From contig JARUPY010000533.1 of the NCBI GenBank assembly GCA_029817715.1, positions 20,001 through 84,000 of the forward strand: a stretch of 64,000 nucleotides of DNA, given 5' to 3'. Source of the DNA: Melastoma dodecandrum. Its lineage: Eukaryota; Streptophyta; Magnoliopsida; Myrtales; Melastomataceae. Positions 8,828-19,284 of this stretch are shown here, piece by piece (positions within the stretch are counted from its first letter, which is position 1; the number at the start of each line of letters is the position of its first letter). The notes under the pieces are model-generated. The model had not been told where the DNA came from. It saw nothing but the letters and a program-made list of their open reading frames with translations, and did not search any database. The translations under genes and the position numbers were made by a program.

Positions 8828-11800
8828 TTGGTTTCTGGAATGTGCGGGGTCTTAATGACCCAATGCACTGGAAGGAAGTGTGTCGATTCATTAGAAGTAA
8901 TAATGTGGTTGTTATGGCCCTCTTGGAGACGAAGATGAGGAAATGTTATGAGAATTCCTTTCGTAGGAAGTTGCAACCTGGTTGGAAGGCAGTAATGTCT
9001 TATAGTCAGAAGGATATAGCCCGGATTGTTGTGATCTGGGATAATTCAGCTATCCAAATCGATGTTCTGGCTGTGAGTGACCAGTGGGTGCATTGTATTG
9101 TTAAGCATAAGAGGGAAAGCTTCGAGGCTTACATAACTTTTGTTTATGGGGAGAATGATTCTGTTGCTAGAGGCAATGTATGGAGTTTCTTAAAAGGAGT
9201 GCAGGTGGCAAACAAGCCGTGGACTGTGATGGGAGATTTCAATGCGGTTAGATGGCCGTATGAAAAGAGAGGTGGTAGAGAAATTTGGTCGGCGGGACAG
9301 GAGGTTCTAAATGATACGTTATGCCAGGTTGGGCTGGATGATCTTGCCTATACTGGACAATTTTACACCTGGTCAAATAAACGGGAATCACCCGTACAGT
9401 GTAAGCTTGATAGGATTGTAGTAAATGCTGATTGGCTGAGCTGCTATAGCGGATCATCGGCATCTTTCTTGTTACCGATTACGTCGGACCACTCCCCTGG
9501 ACTGCTCATGATCAAAAAAAAGGAGCTAAGACGCCCTCCGTTCAAATTCTATAATTACTGGATGGAACTCCCGGGTTATAAAAAGATAGTTGTGGATGGG
9601 TGGAAAACAGGGATTAGGGGTACTAGAATGTATGTACTTTGGAGGAAGTTGAAGGAGCTCAAGAATGGTCTGAAGGAATTCAGCAGGGCAAGCACGTCTG
9701 GAATGTCAAAGGTTGTTATGAATCTGAGAACAGAATTAACTGAATGGCAGCAAAGTAACCTGGTAAATCCTACGCGGGACTCTATTAGGAAGGAAAAAGA
9801 AATATCTACGAAATGGTCCATGGCTGCTAGGATGGAGGAGAATATGCTTAGACAAAAGTCAAGAGTTAAATGGTTGAAGCTGGGGGACAATAATAATGCT
9901 TTTTTCTTTAGAAGCATTACTGCTCGAAGGAATTTAAATAACATTTTAGCTCTGAAGGTGGCGGATGGGGCTGAAATTCAGGGGAAAAACCAGATTATTG
10001 ACCATGTTACGGAGCACTTTCAGGCCCTCTTTAGCAGGAATTGCGCGGTGTACAATCAGCACTCAAATGGCCAACCTGATATTGAATTTATGAAATGCCT
10101 TGATAGACATCAGCAGGCTAGCCTCAGTAAGGAAGTCGATGATCTGGAGATCAAGGATACTTTGTTTGAGCTGAAGAGAGGCAGAGCCCCTGGACCTGAT
10201 GGATTTAACCCGGAATTTTTCATTGATGCTTGGGAGATTGTGGGGAACGACTTTACGGGAGCTATTAGGGAATTCTTTCAGAATGGGCGACTACTCCGAC
10301 AGCTAAATGCCTCGGCGATCACGTTGGTACTGAAAAAGATAGGGGTTTGTACAATTGCGGACTACAGACCAATCTCGTGTTGTAATACCATCTACAAATG
10401 TATCTCCAAGGTCCTTGCAAACCGGCTCTCAGCCTTTATTCCGGGGAGAAGAATTGTAGATAATATCCTACTTGCCCAGGAGCTGCTCACTGGATATGGG
10501 AACAAGAAAAGTGCTAAAGGATGCGTAATGCAAATTGATATAGAGAAGGCTTATGATACTTTAGACTGGACATTTCTCAGATGGGCACTTTGTAGATTTG
10601 GGTTCCCTTGCCGCTATGTGGGATGGATCATGGAATGTGTTACAACGCCAACGTCATCTGTCTGCATTAATGGGGAGCTCCATGGATTTATTAAGCATGA
10701 GCGAGGACTGCGGCAGGGGGATCCTTTATCGCCGTACCTGTTTGTAATTGCTATGGAGGTGCTATCATTGATGCTCAATAAAGCGACCCTCCAGGAAGAA
10801 TTTCTATATCATTGGGGATGTAGGAAGGAAAGGATTACGCATCTACTCTTTGCCGATGATATTCTGATATTTTCGAATCCGAACCTTGCATCTTTGGAAA
10901 TAATTATGGGCGTGCTGAATGAGTTCACCAAATGGTCAGGGCTGAGTATGAACACCAGGAAAAGTAAGTTCTACTTGTCAAAAGCGGCGGAGCAACAAGA
11001 AGAATCCATTAAGGTATGTACGGGACTTAATAGAGAGACCCTTCCCTTTCGGTATCTCGGAATACCACTGTCAGCAAATAAATTGTCATGCCTAGACTGC
11101 TCTAGCCTTGTTGATAAGATTGTAAATCGTATTAAGTCATGGTCTGCAAGAGCGCTTACGTATGCAGGCAGAGTACAGCTTATCAGGTCTATAATATTTT
11201 CTATCCAGACGTATTGGGCTAGCACGATCCCGCTCCCAAGGAAGATATGCTTTAAACTGGACAGCATCATGTCGGCATTCTTATGGGGTGGTGGGACGGC
11301 TCGAGTTAAGTGGAATGATGTATGTAGACCGTTCGATGAGGGGGGGCTGAATCTGAAGCGCCCGTTAGCCTGGAACAAGATTGCACTCCAAAAGCATGTG
11401 TGGCACTTACTGGATGATGGGGACAGTAATATTTGGTCGTCCTGGATTAAGACACATTACCTTAAGGGCACTACCATCTGGTATGCGAGGAAACCCTATA
11501 AATGCTCATGGGTGTGGAAGAATCTGTTGAGCACATCTCATGTTATGAAATCACTTGTCTCATGGCGAGTGGGGGATGGTAGTCGCATTTCATTTTGGGA
11601 GGATAATTGGACAGGTATGGGAGATCTGAAGGCTCTGGTAACAATTGATGTGGTTGCAAATTCTTGTATTGAGCCCAAGGCAACCGTGGCGGACGTTCTT
11701 ATGGGTCAGCAATGGGAGGAGTTTTGTAGAGGAAATGCACAAATCCCGGCAAAGGATGTCTTCACCGTTATTCGCAAATCGGAATGTAGAACGAACTTAA

Positions 11801-12339
11801 TGCTGGATAGGAAGGATGTGCCACGATGGAACCAGGGTGAGTTTTCGATTACAAAGGCTTGGGATATGCAGAACAAAAGGAGTGGGCAATCGTCAAAACA
11901 AAGCTGGGCTTCGTGGGTGTGGCATAAGGCAGTCCCCCCAAGAATCTCGTTCATAATATGGCTGATGGCTCGAGGTAGGTTGCGGACAGCTACTTTCTGG
12001 CATAATATTGGAGCCACAAATGCGGGTTTGATTAATTGCCCCCTGTGCAATGGAAATGAGGAGACGCCAGACCATGTATTGTTCCAATGCTCGTATGCCA
12101 GGAAAGTGTGGCGAGTACTAGCGAAGGAATATGAGTTTGTTTTTTCCTGTACAGAGTGGGAAGACTTGGAAGGGCTGTTGACCCAATTCTGGGGAACTCG
12201 TAGGGGAAAGTTGATTGTCAGGGTGCATATGGCGACCATCTACTATATATGGATTGAGAGGTGTCGAAGAAGAAATGGAGAAATTGCGATCAGCCCATGG
12301 TCGGTGGCCTTGCGGACTAGGGCTGCAGTCCCTCACTGA
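8824..12339 (+). CDS. LINE-2 ORF2: APE endonuclease, reverse transcriptase, zf-RVT
   Basis: A 1171-residue L1-type polyprotein, open throughout. Residues 1-225 are an APE-like endonuclease with the expected residues N6, E35, GDFN (D138, N140) and SDH (221-223). The RT spans roughly residues 440-720, with GLRQGDPLSPYLF and the catalytic FADD at 676-679. A zf-RVT zinc-binding region lies at C1072, C1075, H1084 and C1089. There is no C-terminal RNase H. Comparison with LINE-3 shows an in-frame loss of 12 residues between ANRL and SAFIPG near 10425, inside the conserved RT fingers, so activity is doubtful despite the open frame. ORF3 begins about 35 bp downstream. The enzyme would nick target DNA and reverse-transcribe the element RNA. 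Confidence 0.92.
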   Translation: MIGFWNVRGLNDPMHWKEVCRFIRSNNVVVMALLETKMRKCYENSFRRKLQPGWKAVMSYSQKDIARIVVIWDNSAIQIDVLAVSDQWVHCIVKHKRESFEAYITFVYGENDSVARGNVWSFLKGVQVANKPWTVMGDFNAVRWPYEKRGGREIWSAGQEVLNDTLCQVGLDDLAYTGQFYTWSNKRESPVQCKLDRIVVNADWLSCYSGSSASFLLPITSDHSPGLLMIKKKELRRPPFKFYNYWMELPGYKKIVVDGWKTGIRGTRMYVLWRKLKELKNGLKEFSRASTSGMSKVVMNLRTELTEWQQSNLVNPTRDSIRKEKEISTKWSMAARMEENMLRQKSRVKWLKLGDNNNAFFFRSITARRNLNNILALKVADGAEIQGKNQIIDHVTEHFQALFSRNCAVYNQHSNGQPDIEFMKCLDRHQQASLSKEVDDLEIKDTLFELKRGRAPGPDGFNPEFFIDAWEIVGNDFTGAIREFFQNGRLLRQLNASAITLVLKKIGVCTIADYRPISCCNTIYKCISKVLANRLSAFIPGRRIVDNILLAQELLTGYGNKKSAKGCVMQIDIEKAYDTLDWTFLRWALCRFGFPCRYVGWIMECVTTPTSSVCINGELHGFIKHERGLRQGDPLSPYLFVIAMEVLSLMLNKATLQEEFLYHWGCRKERITHLLFADDILIFSNPNLASLEIIMGVLNEFTKWSGLSMNTRKSKFYLSKAAEQQEESIKVCTGLNRETLPFRYLGIPLSANKLSCLDCSSLVDKIVNRIKSWSARALTYAGRVQLIRSIIFSIQTYWASTIPLPRKICFKLDSIMSAFLWGGGTARVKWNDVCRPFDEGGLNLKRPLAWNKIALQKHVWHLLDDGDSNIWSSWIKTHYLKGTTIWYARKPYKCSWVWKNLLSTSHVMKSLVSWRVGDGSRISFWEDNWTGMGDLKALVTIDVVANSCIEPKATVADVLMGQQWEEFCRGNAQIPAKDVFTVIRKSECRTNLMLDRKDVPRWNQGEFSITKAWDMQNKRSGQSSKQSWASWVWHKAVPPRISFIIWLMARGRLRTATFWHNIGATNAGLINCPLCNGNEETPDHVLFQCSYARKVWRVLAKEYEFVFSCTEWEDLEGLLTQFWGTRRGKLIVRVHMATIYYIWIERCRRRNGEIAISPWSVALRTRAAVPH

Positions 12340-14577
12340 AAAACAAATCAGATTTGTTGTGATGGGCCAGGGTGATGGCCTTGGAGAGGGGCCCACTCGA
12401 GGATAGGCGCACGGTAAAAGGAAGAAGGGTATTGAATGCTCTGAGGGAGAGTGAGAAAATGCCGAAAAGGGGGAGCAAAGGGAAGGGTAAGGCGAAGCAG
12501 GCGACGACCAGCAAAAAGAAGGGTGCCGGGCGAAATGCGGGCAATGTGGGTGAGTCGTCAACTAATCTGAATCCTGGGGCTTCTATGGGACTAGGCACTG
12601 AGCAAAACCCCATTGTGTTTGATGAGGATGGGGTGTGGGTAAACCCTAACCCAAGTAGGGGGGAGAAGGAGGTTGATCCTGAACAGCTAAGGATCTACGA
12701 AGAGCTGCTGAAACACTGGATGAAAAACCCGCCAAAGGAAAGTGCTGATTGGTCGGAAGCACCCTCGGACGACGAAACGGATCCATCGGAGGAGGAGTTT
12801 GACCCGGAGGAGTTCGCACGGTTCCGGGAGAAGCAAAAAGGAAAACAGCCTCGAGTGGATGAGGATACCACTGATGGGGAAACAACTGAGGAAGGCGGAC
12901 CAAAGCCTTCAGGCGACGCGGATAGTAAGGTAACAGACTCGGATGCTATCTGTTCTCTTTTTAGGGATGGTACATATATAGCACACAAGGAGGCTGGTTT
13001 GTTGTTGGGAGTTGTTGATAGAATTGGTGAAAGAGTGAAATTGGAGTGGACGGAATCGTATGCGTCTGTGTGGATTAGGCGGGTGGGGAATTGGATATGT
13101 TATGCGAAACCGGGTTGGCAGGATGAAGGAACTAGTGCCTCAAGTACTGAGGTTCCCTCTTCGGTGGCCCTGGTGAGACCGAATGATACGCTTGGTAAAA
13201 GAGTGAGAGAGTGGGTTTACAAGGAATGGGAGGACGGGAAAAAGAAAAGGAGATTGGAGAGGAGAAGGACAAGTAGGGGGTTTAAGCAGATGAGGGATGT
13301 GGGAGTCCAAACTGAAGGGCCGGGAGTGGTAGGCCAATCGAAGGATAAAGATGAAAGGGGGATGACTGGTGTGAATGGCCTTGTTGAGAAGAACCTGGGA
13401 CCTGAATGGTGGAATGGAAACGAGCAACAGCTGGATGATGAGGCCATTGAATGGTCTATGGGAGCTTGGTATGGTGGGGGGGGGACCCTATTGATCTAGC
13501 ATTACTGCAGAGACTGGGCAGGGACAAACAGGAGAAGGAAGCGGCCCGGATGAGCCTGGAACAGAATAGGCAGCAGAAGAATAAGCGGAGACAGATGAAC
13601 TACGCGACTCTGGCCCAAACCTTTTTGGCTGATTTAAGCAAAGAGGAGAACCAGATTGCGAAGCTACTAACTTGTCGTGCGCTGAGGCTGATTGTGGGAA
13701 GGATGGAAGGACCCATAGAGGAGATAAACGAGGTTCTAACGGACCTTACCCTCTTTGCGAGGTATAATGGGAATCGCGAAGAGTTTGTTAGGAAGGGGCA
13801 GGGCTGGTGGGGAAAAAATGAGTGGGATCGTCATAATGCTGTGGCTATGGAGAGGTTCAAAACCCAGGTTGAGAGGGAGGCAAAGCTTGATAGGCTCAGT
13901 GAGAGAATTGACATTCTTCTTCTTCGAATTGACTCCAGTAGGAAGGGATTAAGCGTGCATGAGAAGGCAGAACTGGGGAAATGCTTTAAGATGTGGAAGG
14001 TTGCCGCAAATTTGAAGATCCAGGAGCTCAACTTTCAAAGCCAAGGATGGCAGCGGAAGCTGGTCAAGATGCAAGCGCTGGCGAGTGAAAGGATGCACCC
14101 ATCCTATGTTAACACTGACTTGAGATTTGTGCTGCAGGGCACTCAAGACCAAGCGGATTCCATGAACCAGGAGACGAACAAGGAGGAGGACATTGGAATG
14201 AATACACAGGACGCAGGCCCACTCACATTCGGGGATGCTCTGGAGCTTATCACCAGTGCCATTGTGGACAATTCTAGGAGGCCACGTGTAATGACCCGAA
14301 ATTTTACACCCTTGAAATTAATGTATACGTGATGAGTTTGAGGATGAATGATAATGACTTATGTAGATTTGAGTATAAATGATGTATATCTAAGGGTATG
14401 AATGTTTAGACATGTGATGGATTAATGATGGATAGACAACCCCAGGCAAGTGTGAGGACAGTTTATCCCCGTCGACGCGCAGCAAAGGAGGCGTCACTTT
14501 GCTCGCTTGCGACTGAACTGCGATCGCGATGCAAGGAAGTGCAAGTCGACGTGAGATGCAAGTCGACGCGACTTAAG

Positions 14578-14815
14578 GAGGTGCGACTTGACATCATCAG
14601 CGACTGAGCAATGATTGCGATTCAGTATGTGCGACTTAAGGAGGTGCGACTTGACATCATCAGCGACTGAGCAATGATTGCGATTCAGTATGTGCGACTT
14701 AAGGAGGTGCGACTTGACATCATCAGCGACTGAGCAATGATTGCGATTCAGTATGTGCGACTTAAGGAGGTGCGACTTAAGGAGGTGCGACTTAACATCA
14801 TCAGCGATTGATGAG
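14578..14815 (+). repeat. 63-bp tandem repeat inside the solo LTR
   Basis: Units starting at 14578, 14641 and 14704 are nearly identical, followed from 14767 by a shortened, diverged part-copy. Each contains GAGGTGCGACTT and ATCATCAGCGACTGAGCAAT. It is an internal LTR feature with no visible coding role. Confidence 0.9.
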
Positions 14816-16011
14816 TAATGATTAATTAGTCGGCTAAGTCAAGAGCTTCGAAGAAGCTGAATAAATTAGGATCGACCCTCGCATAGCCCAACGGGCGATG
14901 GTTTAGCACTGGACGAGTGTAGTCGCATTGCCCCAACGGGTGACAGGTGAGTGTGCGCATCGCTCGGAGGGCGAACCGTGGGCGATAGATGGGCGACCCC
15001 TGAGCTAAGCGATGAATGAGCATACCCATGTCACCCAAGAGACGATGGACAGTTGTACCATAGACAAAGACTTCCAAGAATAAAATATGGCCATTGAATC
15101 ATGTTGAGTAGATAACTCAATATATTAATATAATAATGTTATGGGAGTCCAAATTAGAATGATGGTAATTTGGACCTTAACTACCAATGGATGAGGATGT
15201 GGGATCTTATGAAGGGGAATTGAGGCGGTGAACTCCTCTTAAAAGGAGGAGAGTTTGTCCTCTCCTACATACATATCCATACTTACACACCAAAAACACT
15301 TTGGGGAAAGGAAAGGAGAAAGGAGAGCTTGGGAAAGGCTTTCCGCCAAGAAGGAAGAGGAGAAAGTAGAGTGCTTCGATCTGACAAAGTGGATTCGAAA
15401 GCGAGAAGTGTAAGGCACCGAACGAGCGAGAGGCTAAAGGCAAAGGGGAGGCTACCTACACGGGCTGAAGTGGTCCGGCAAAGGGCGGAGCTCACCCGGT
15501 TGTGTGTTGAAGCAAGTGGAAGGTAACCCCCACATCCCTCCTTCGCTTTTAAGCTTAGTTGTGGTGCATGCTGTTTAAATTCGTGGCTGTGGTTGGGCTG
15601 TGATTTGGAGGTGGTTTGGAGAGGTTTAGAGGGTGGCCGAACCCCTAAGGTGGAGGGGAGCCACCCGAACCCCTCTATGTTTGAGTATGTGTATGCGTGT
15701 GGTTGTTGGCTTACCGAAAGGCTGCGCTTGGGGCGAGCCTTGAGGGGAATGATTGCGGTCCTTAGGGGCTGAAAATCAGTGAAGTTAAGGTATGGAATAG
15801 GGGAGCGTTGAGCCCCGTGGTGGCTGCGCTCCACCTCGCGCTCTAAGAGCGGAATCGCGTGGCTTTGGCCATGGAAATGAAAACGGCTAAGGCTGGAAAT
15901 TATGCGGCGTTGTAAGGCCGGAATGGAAGCCTAGAAGGGCTGTCCCTCGTGCTAGAAAAGCACGGAAAAGTTATGCTCGGGGGTGGATGGGAGGTGAAAC
16001 TGAATAGAGTA

Positions 16012-16572
16012 ATATTCAGTGGAAACGAGCAAGATAAATGAGTGTGCTCAAGTCTGAATAAGGGACTGTATGAAAAGAGTTTTAATGTGAGGATTTGTGG
16101 CCATATTCCCACCTTAAAAGGGAGTAGGAATGTGGTAGGAACAAGTGGAAACTGATGGAGGAAGGTTAAAGCCGAATAGGCTTATTAATGAGACCGAATT
16201 GGGTGACATTCGGTTGAAACGGGCAAGAATAATGAGTGTTACTTGAGCTCAAATGAGGGGCTGTAGGAAAGGAGTTATAACGTGAAAATTTGTGGCTACA
16301 TTCCCACCTTGAAAGGGAGTAGGAATGTGGTAGAAACAAGTGGAAAATGATGGGGGAAGGTCAAAGCCGAATTGGTTTGTCATTGGGATGTACAGAAAAC
16401 GAAAAACGGCCGAAATGATGATTAAATGGGTACACGGTTTCATTAGCCTAAGGGGAAATGTACTTGGAGTTTGGTTCTGAAATTTTAAGGGTATCTTCCT
16501 ACCTTAGTTAAGGTGTGGGAAATGATAGAAACGAATGGGAATGGTTGGGAGAAGGTGAAAACCGAATTGGTT
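16012..16572 (+). repeat. Degenerate ~195-bp tandem repeat inside the solo LTR
   Basis: Two clear copies start near 16012 and 16207, and a weaker third ends near 16572. All share blocks such as ATTCCCACCTT, GGGAGTAGGAATGTGGTAG and AAAGCCGAAT. The divergence between copies shows the duplication predates the insertion's present state. Confidence 0.7.
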
Positions 16573-17412
16573 TAAGGTCAGGGTGTTTGAGGTCTCAAAA
16601 AGGAAAAACGGTTCTTGGACATTTTTGTTTGGAACGTGTGGTTTCTTGTGGATGTATGTGGGGTTAAAATGAAATGAATTCTAGTTTCTTGCAGGTAGTA
16701 GAAGTGTGTTTTGGGCTGCGCATCTTGCATGAAGAGACATTAACGAAATTTCGAAAAGTTTGAGCGTGTAGCTCACATGTGTGTAACGAATGTTCATTCA
16801 ATCAATGTAAATGCAATGTTTTTGCATAAGTCAAATTGTTTCGATCCTTTCACCACGCCCCCCGGCTTTAACGACGCCGGTCATCCGCAGGCTTATGGCC
16901 CGGCTGAACCAAATTGATATAGAGCAGTCTCCCATGCAGAGGCTCAAGGAATGCAGAGAGCTCAGGCAACTTCTAGGACAACTTCAAGGAGTTCCTAATT
17001 ACATTGGGGACTTGCATGAGGAGTTGTACACACTGGCACTTATGGATGCTCCAGATACAAGCTGGCAGCCAGACCCAGTCGTTCCGGCATCCCCAACCTC
17101 AGGGTCAAGCACTGAGGGTGAACTGTGGCTGGATGAGCGTGAAGATTACCCCCCCTCCTCCCCTGACCAGGAGCCCAGTTGGAGTGATGCGTGAGGGCAT
17201 GTGAGGGTTGGGTCTATGCCGGTCTCTATGGTTTTCATTTTGGAATGTAATGTCATGGCGCTTTTCTGAATTGCAATATGTACTGACTAACTGGATCATT
17301 TAGTTGCTTATTAGGATAGCCTAGTTAATAGGACCCTGTAACGACCAACCCAAACTGGCTGTGTCCTCTATCTTTTCATTATGAAACTTATTTAATTACC
17401 AAAAAAAAAAAA

Positions 17413-17430
17413 CCCTAAACCCTAAACCCT
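17413..17430 (+). repeat. Telomere-repeat spacer, 18 bp
   Basis: Two and a half CCCTAAA units between the poly(A) of LINE-2 and the first base of LINE-3. Confidence 0.9.
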
Positions 17431-17453
17431 ATCATGCTTCTTTGCTAGACGGA

Positions 17454-19278
17454 ATGGAATATGAGCTCCCGTATGAGCAGGCTTTCCCGGAGCTGGGAAG
17501 TAAATCGGGGATGAGCAGCTGTGAGGGAGTCCCAATGGGTTTAGGGTTTAGGGGTCAGGGAATGGGACCTTCACCGACTCTCTCCTTTAAGGAAGCATTG
17601 AAGGCATGGGGTAAGACCCCTTTGGTTCATCCGCAACAACCTGCATTCAATGACGACGGAAAACTGAAAGTTCCCCCCACGTGGAAAGAAACTGCAAGAA
17701 CGAAATGGGATTCCTGCATTATTGGTTTCATGATCGGGAAAAAACATTCCTTTTGCCGTTGTAAGGCGCATCTGCACCCAGCTTTGGGGGAAACGGGGGT
17801 TACAACAAGTGAGCCCTGCAGGCCCTAAGAGGGTTTTGCTAAGATTTGATAAGAATGAACAAGTGGATGGAGTTCTAAACCGTAGTGATTGGCACGTTGC
17901 GGGGTGTCCGATGCTATTGAGAAGATGGAGTGTGGGTATTCAACTGTCCGACAAAGAACTCAGAACTGTACCGTGTTGGGTGCAACTGACAGGCATCCCG
18001 CTTGAATTATGGCACAAGGACGGAATTGTATACTTGGCTAGTGTCCTGGGTGTCCCTCTGAGAGTGTATGGACGTTCGGAACGTATGGCAAATATTGGAA
18101 CGGCGAGAGTCCAAGTAAGCTGTTCTGCTGTGAAACAAATGCAGAAGGTAATTGAGGTGGAAGGCGAGGAGGGTGGTGGAATCAAGGTAGATGTATTCTA
18201 TGAAAATGCACCTCTTGTTTGTAAAATGTGCAATGTCTTTAGGCACTCAACGGCTCAATGCCGGATCCAAAAATTGCGCAGTCGGAGCAGAAGTAGAGGA
18301 CCGAGGAGCAGAGGGGGATCCACGAATCAAAGGCATGGTATGGAGTCCAAGGAGGGAAATGCTGATGACCAAATGCATATTTTGTCCTACAATGTTATGA
18401 ACCATGAGGGAAATGGTCAAAGTGGAGATGTACACATCCCTGGCTGGAAATGGAGGCAGAAAGAGTTGAATAGAATACACTTAGCACCAAGGGAAGGGGA
18501 GAATGTGGTTTGTTTAAGCAAGGAAACCATACCCTCTAGCTATATGGAGGATCGATGGAAGATTGTGCCGTATGTTGGCTTGCCAGGCGAATGCAGTGGA
18601 GCTAATTATCAGCTGGATCTAAGTGAATTGGATGAGGTGGAAGCAAGTAAACAGCTTTTGCCTGTTGTGATTCTTCCAGAAATAGGCAAAGAGTATGGGA
18701 TTATTGTGTCGAATGAAAATGAATTGGAGCTGCCAATGCAGCCCCTGCAAGAAATTATTGCTGAAAGCAATGTCTTTTCTACTCCGGAAGTGAATGATGT
18801 GATGCAGGGAAGCTCAGACCAATCTGATAATTTATCCCAGGGAAATAAGGAAAATATTAGGGATGGTCACATACCATGGGATGAGTATGACAGTGCAGAT
18901 GAAGTGCAGGAGGTTCCCGGGGTGGATAAGGAGGCTGAGAAGGCGATATTGCTACTTAATCATGAAAGTTTAACTGATGTTACTAGCCAGCGTGGGCAGG
19001 AACGGGTGGAAACAGACGATAAAATAGAAGAGCTTGCTGAGTGTATGATGAGCAAGGGTGGAAACCTTGTCCTAATGCTAACGGAGGCACTGAAGAAGAA
19101 GCTTTCAGAGGGAAGCAGCCAAACTTTAGGGCCATGTATCCAAGCCCTTCAGGACTCAGTCACATCTTCGATGGCGGATAGCTCCCCACAAACGGCCATG
19201 TCTATCAGGAAGGGAGGAGAACATCAGCAGTTCAAAGCTGCAAATAAGGGTAAGAAGGGCCCTAAGGGCCGCCGCTAG
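17454..19278 (+). pseudogene. LINE-3 ORF1, one frameshift
   Basis: Homologue of LINE-2 ORF1. The ATG at 17454 gives MEYELPYEQAFPELG, similar to the LINE-2 N-terminus. An extra A in the A-run near 17740 shifts the frame; downstream the protein continues to 19278. The DUF4283-like region (FKEALKAWG; SDWHVAGCPMLLRRW; LWHKDGIVYLASVLG) and a CCHC knuckle (CKMCNVF, then H and C) are present. The C-terminus repeats the conserved MLTEALKKKL and LGPCIQALQ motif and a Lys-rich tail. The N-terminal part carries in-frame GGGTTTAGGGTTTAGGGG at 17537-17554, a G-strand telomere sequence encoding MGLGFRG. ORF2 starts 6 bp after the stop rather than overlapping. Confidence 0.88.
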
Positions 19279-19284
19279 ATAATC

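Larger units (their letters stand above)
14287..16852. mobile_element. Solo LTR, 2566 bp, with CCACG target duplication
   Basis: The insert begins TGTAATGACC and ends CTTTCA, with the terminal TG...CA of an LTR. It is flanked by identical 5-bp sequences CCACG at 14282-14286 and 16853-16857. No gag or pol is present and no second copy of the terminus is seen inside, so it is most simply a solo LTR left by recombination. Ty3/gypsy LTRs of this size are known in plants; the lineage cannot be assigned. It contains 63-bp and about 195-bp tandem repeats and an AT-rich TATA-like stretch near 15118-15135. Short open frames inside it are not considered genes. Confidence 0.85.
12375..17194 (+). pseudogene. 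LINE-2 ORF3, unknown protein, frameshifted and split by an LTR
   Basis: A third ORF unlike standard plant LINE proteins; I do not recognise its family. The likely start is ATG 12375 or the better-context ATG 12460. In order it has a basic N-terminus, an acidic segment with EEFDPEEFARFREKQKGKQ, a conserved domain (VTDSDAICSLF, then RVKLEWTESYASVWIRR, 12930-13110), a basic NLS-like KKKRRLERRR, a VQTEG motif (13305-13319), a helical region and coiled coil, and a C-terminal LHEELYTLALMD segment. A 9-G run at 13476-13484 marks a frameshift. The solo LTR at 14287-16852 interrupts it; removing the LTR and one copy of the duplication restores the same frame, giving about 750 residues ending at 17194. 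Related ORFs occur in LINE-3 and LINE-7. Confidence 0.8.
6914..17412 (+). mobile_element. LINE-2: full-length telomeric LINE with three ORFs, nested solo LTR
   Basis: The most complete element of the window: a 5' leader (6914-7162), ORF1, ORF2 overlapping it by 4 bp, a long ORF3, a 3' UTR (17195-17400) and a 12-A tail (17401-17412). Without the nested LTR and one target-duplication copy it is about 7.9 kb. The 5' end starts with a GGGGGAGC sequence followed by a T/C-rich segment that matches the start of LINE-8 (44675), so both probably retain the true transcription start. Telomere repeat flanks both sides. ORF1 and ORF2 are open. ORF3 is broken by one frameshift and by the LTR. Confidence 0.9.

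Noticed and set aside
9576..9944. Long minus-strand open frames opposite ORF1, ORF2 and ORF3 (for example 9576-9944, 11706-12239, 24593-25324)
   Set aside because: They are shadows of plus-strand coding sequence, not conserved as proteins in their own right and without family motifs.
7163..12339. LINE-2 ORF1/ORF2 as a host gene
   Set aside because: DUF4283/CCHC, APE, RT and zf-RVT in this order, plus a poly(A) tail and telomere flanks, are diagnostic of an L1-type element.
14425..15834. Several 60-180 codon frames inside the solo LTR
   Set aside because: No recognisable domain, different strands, and partly made of the 63-bp repeat. Treated as chance.
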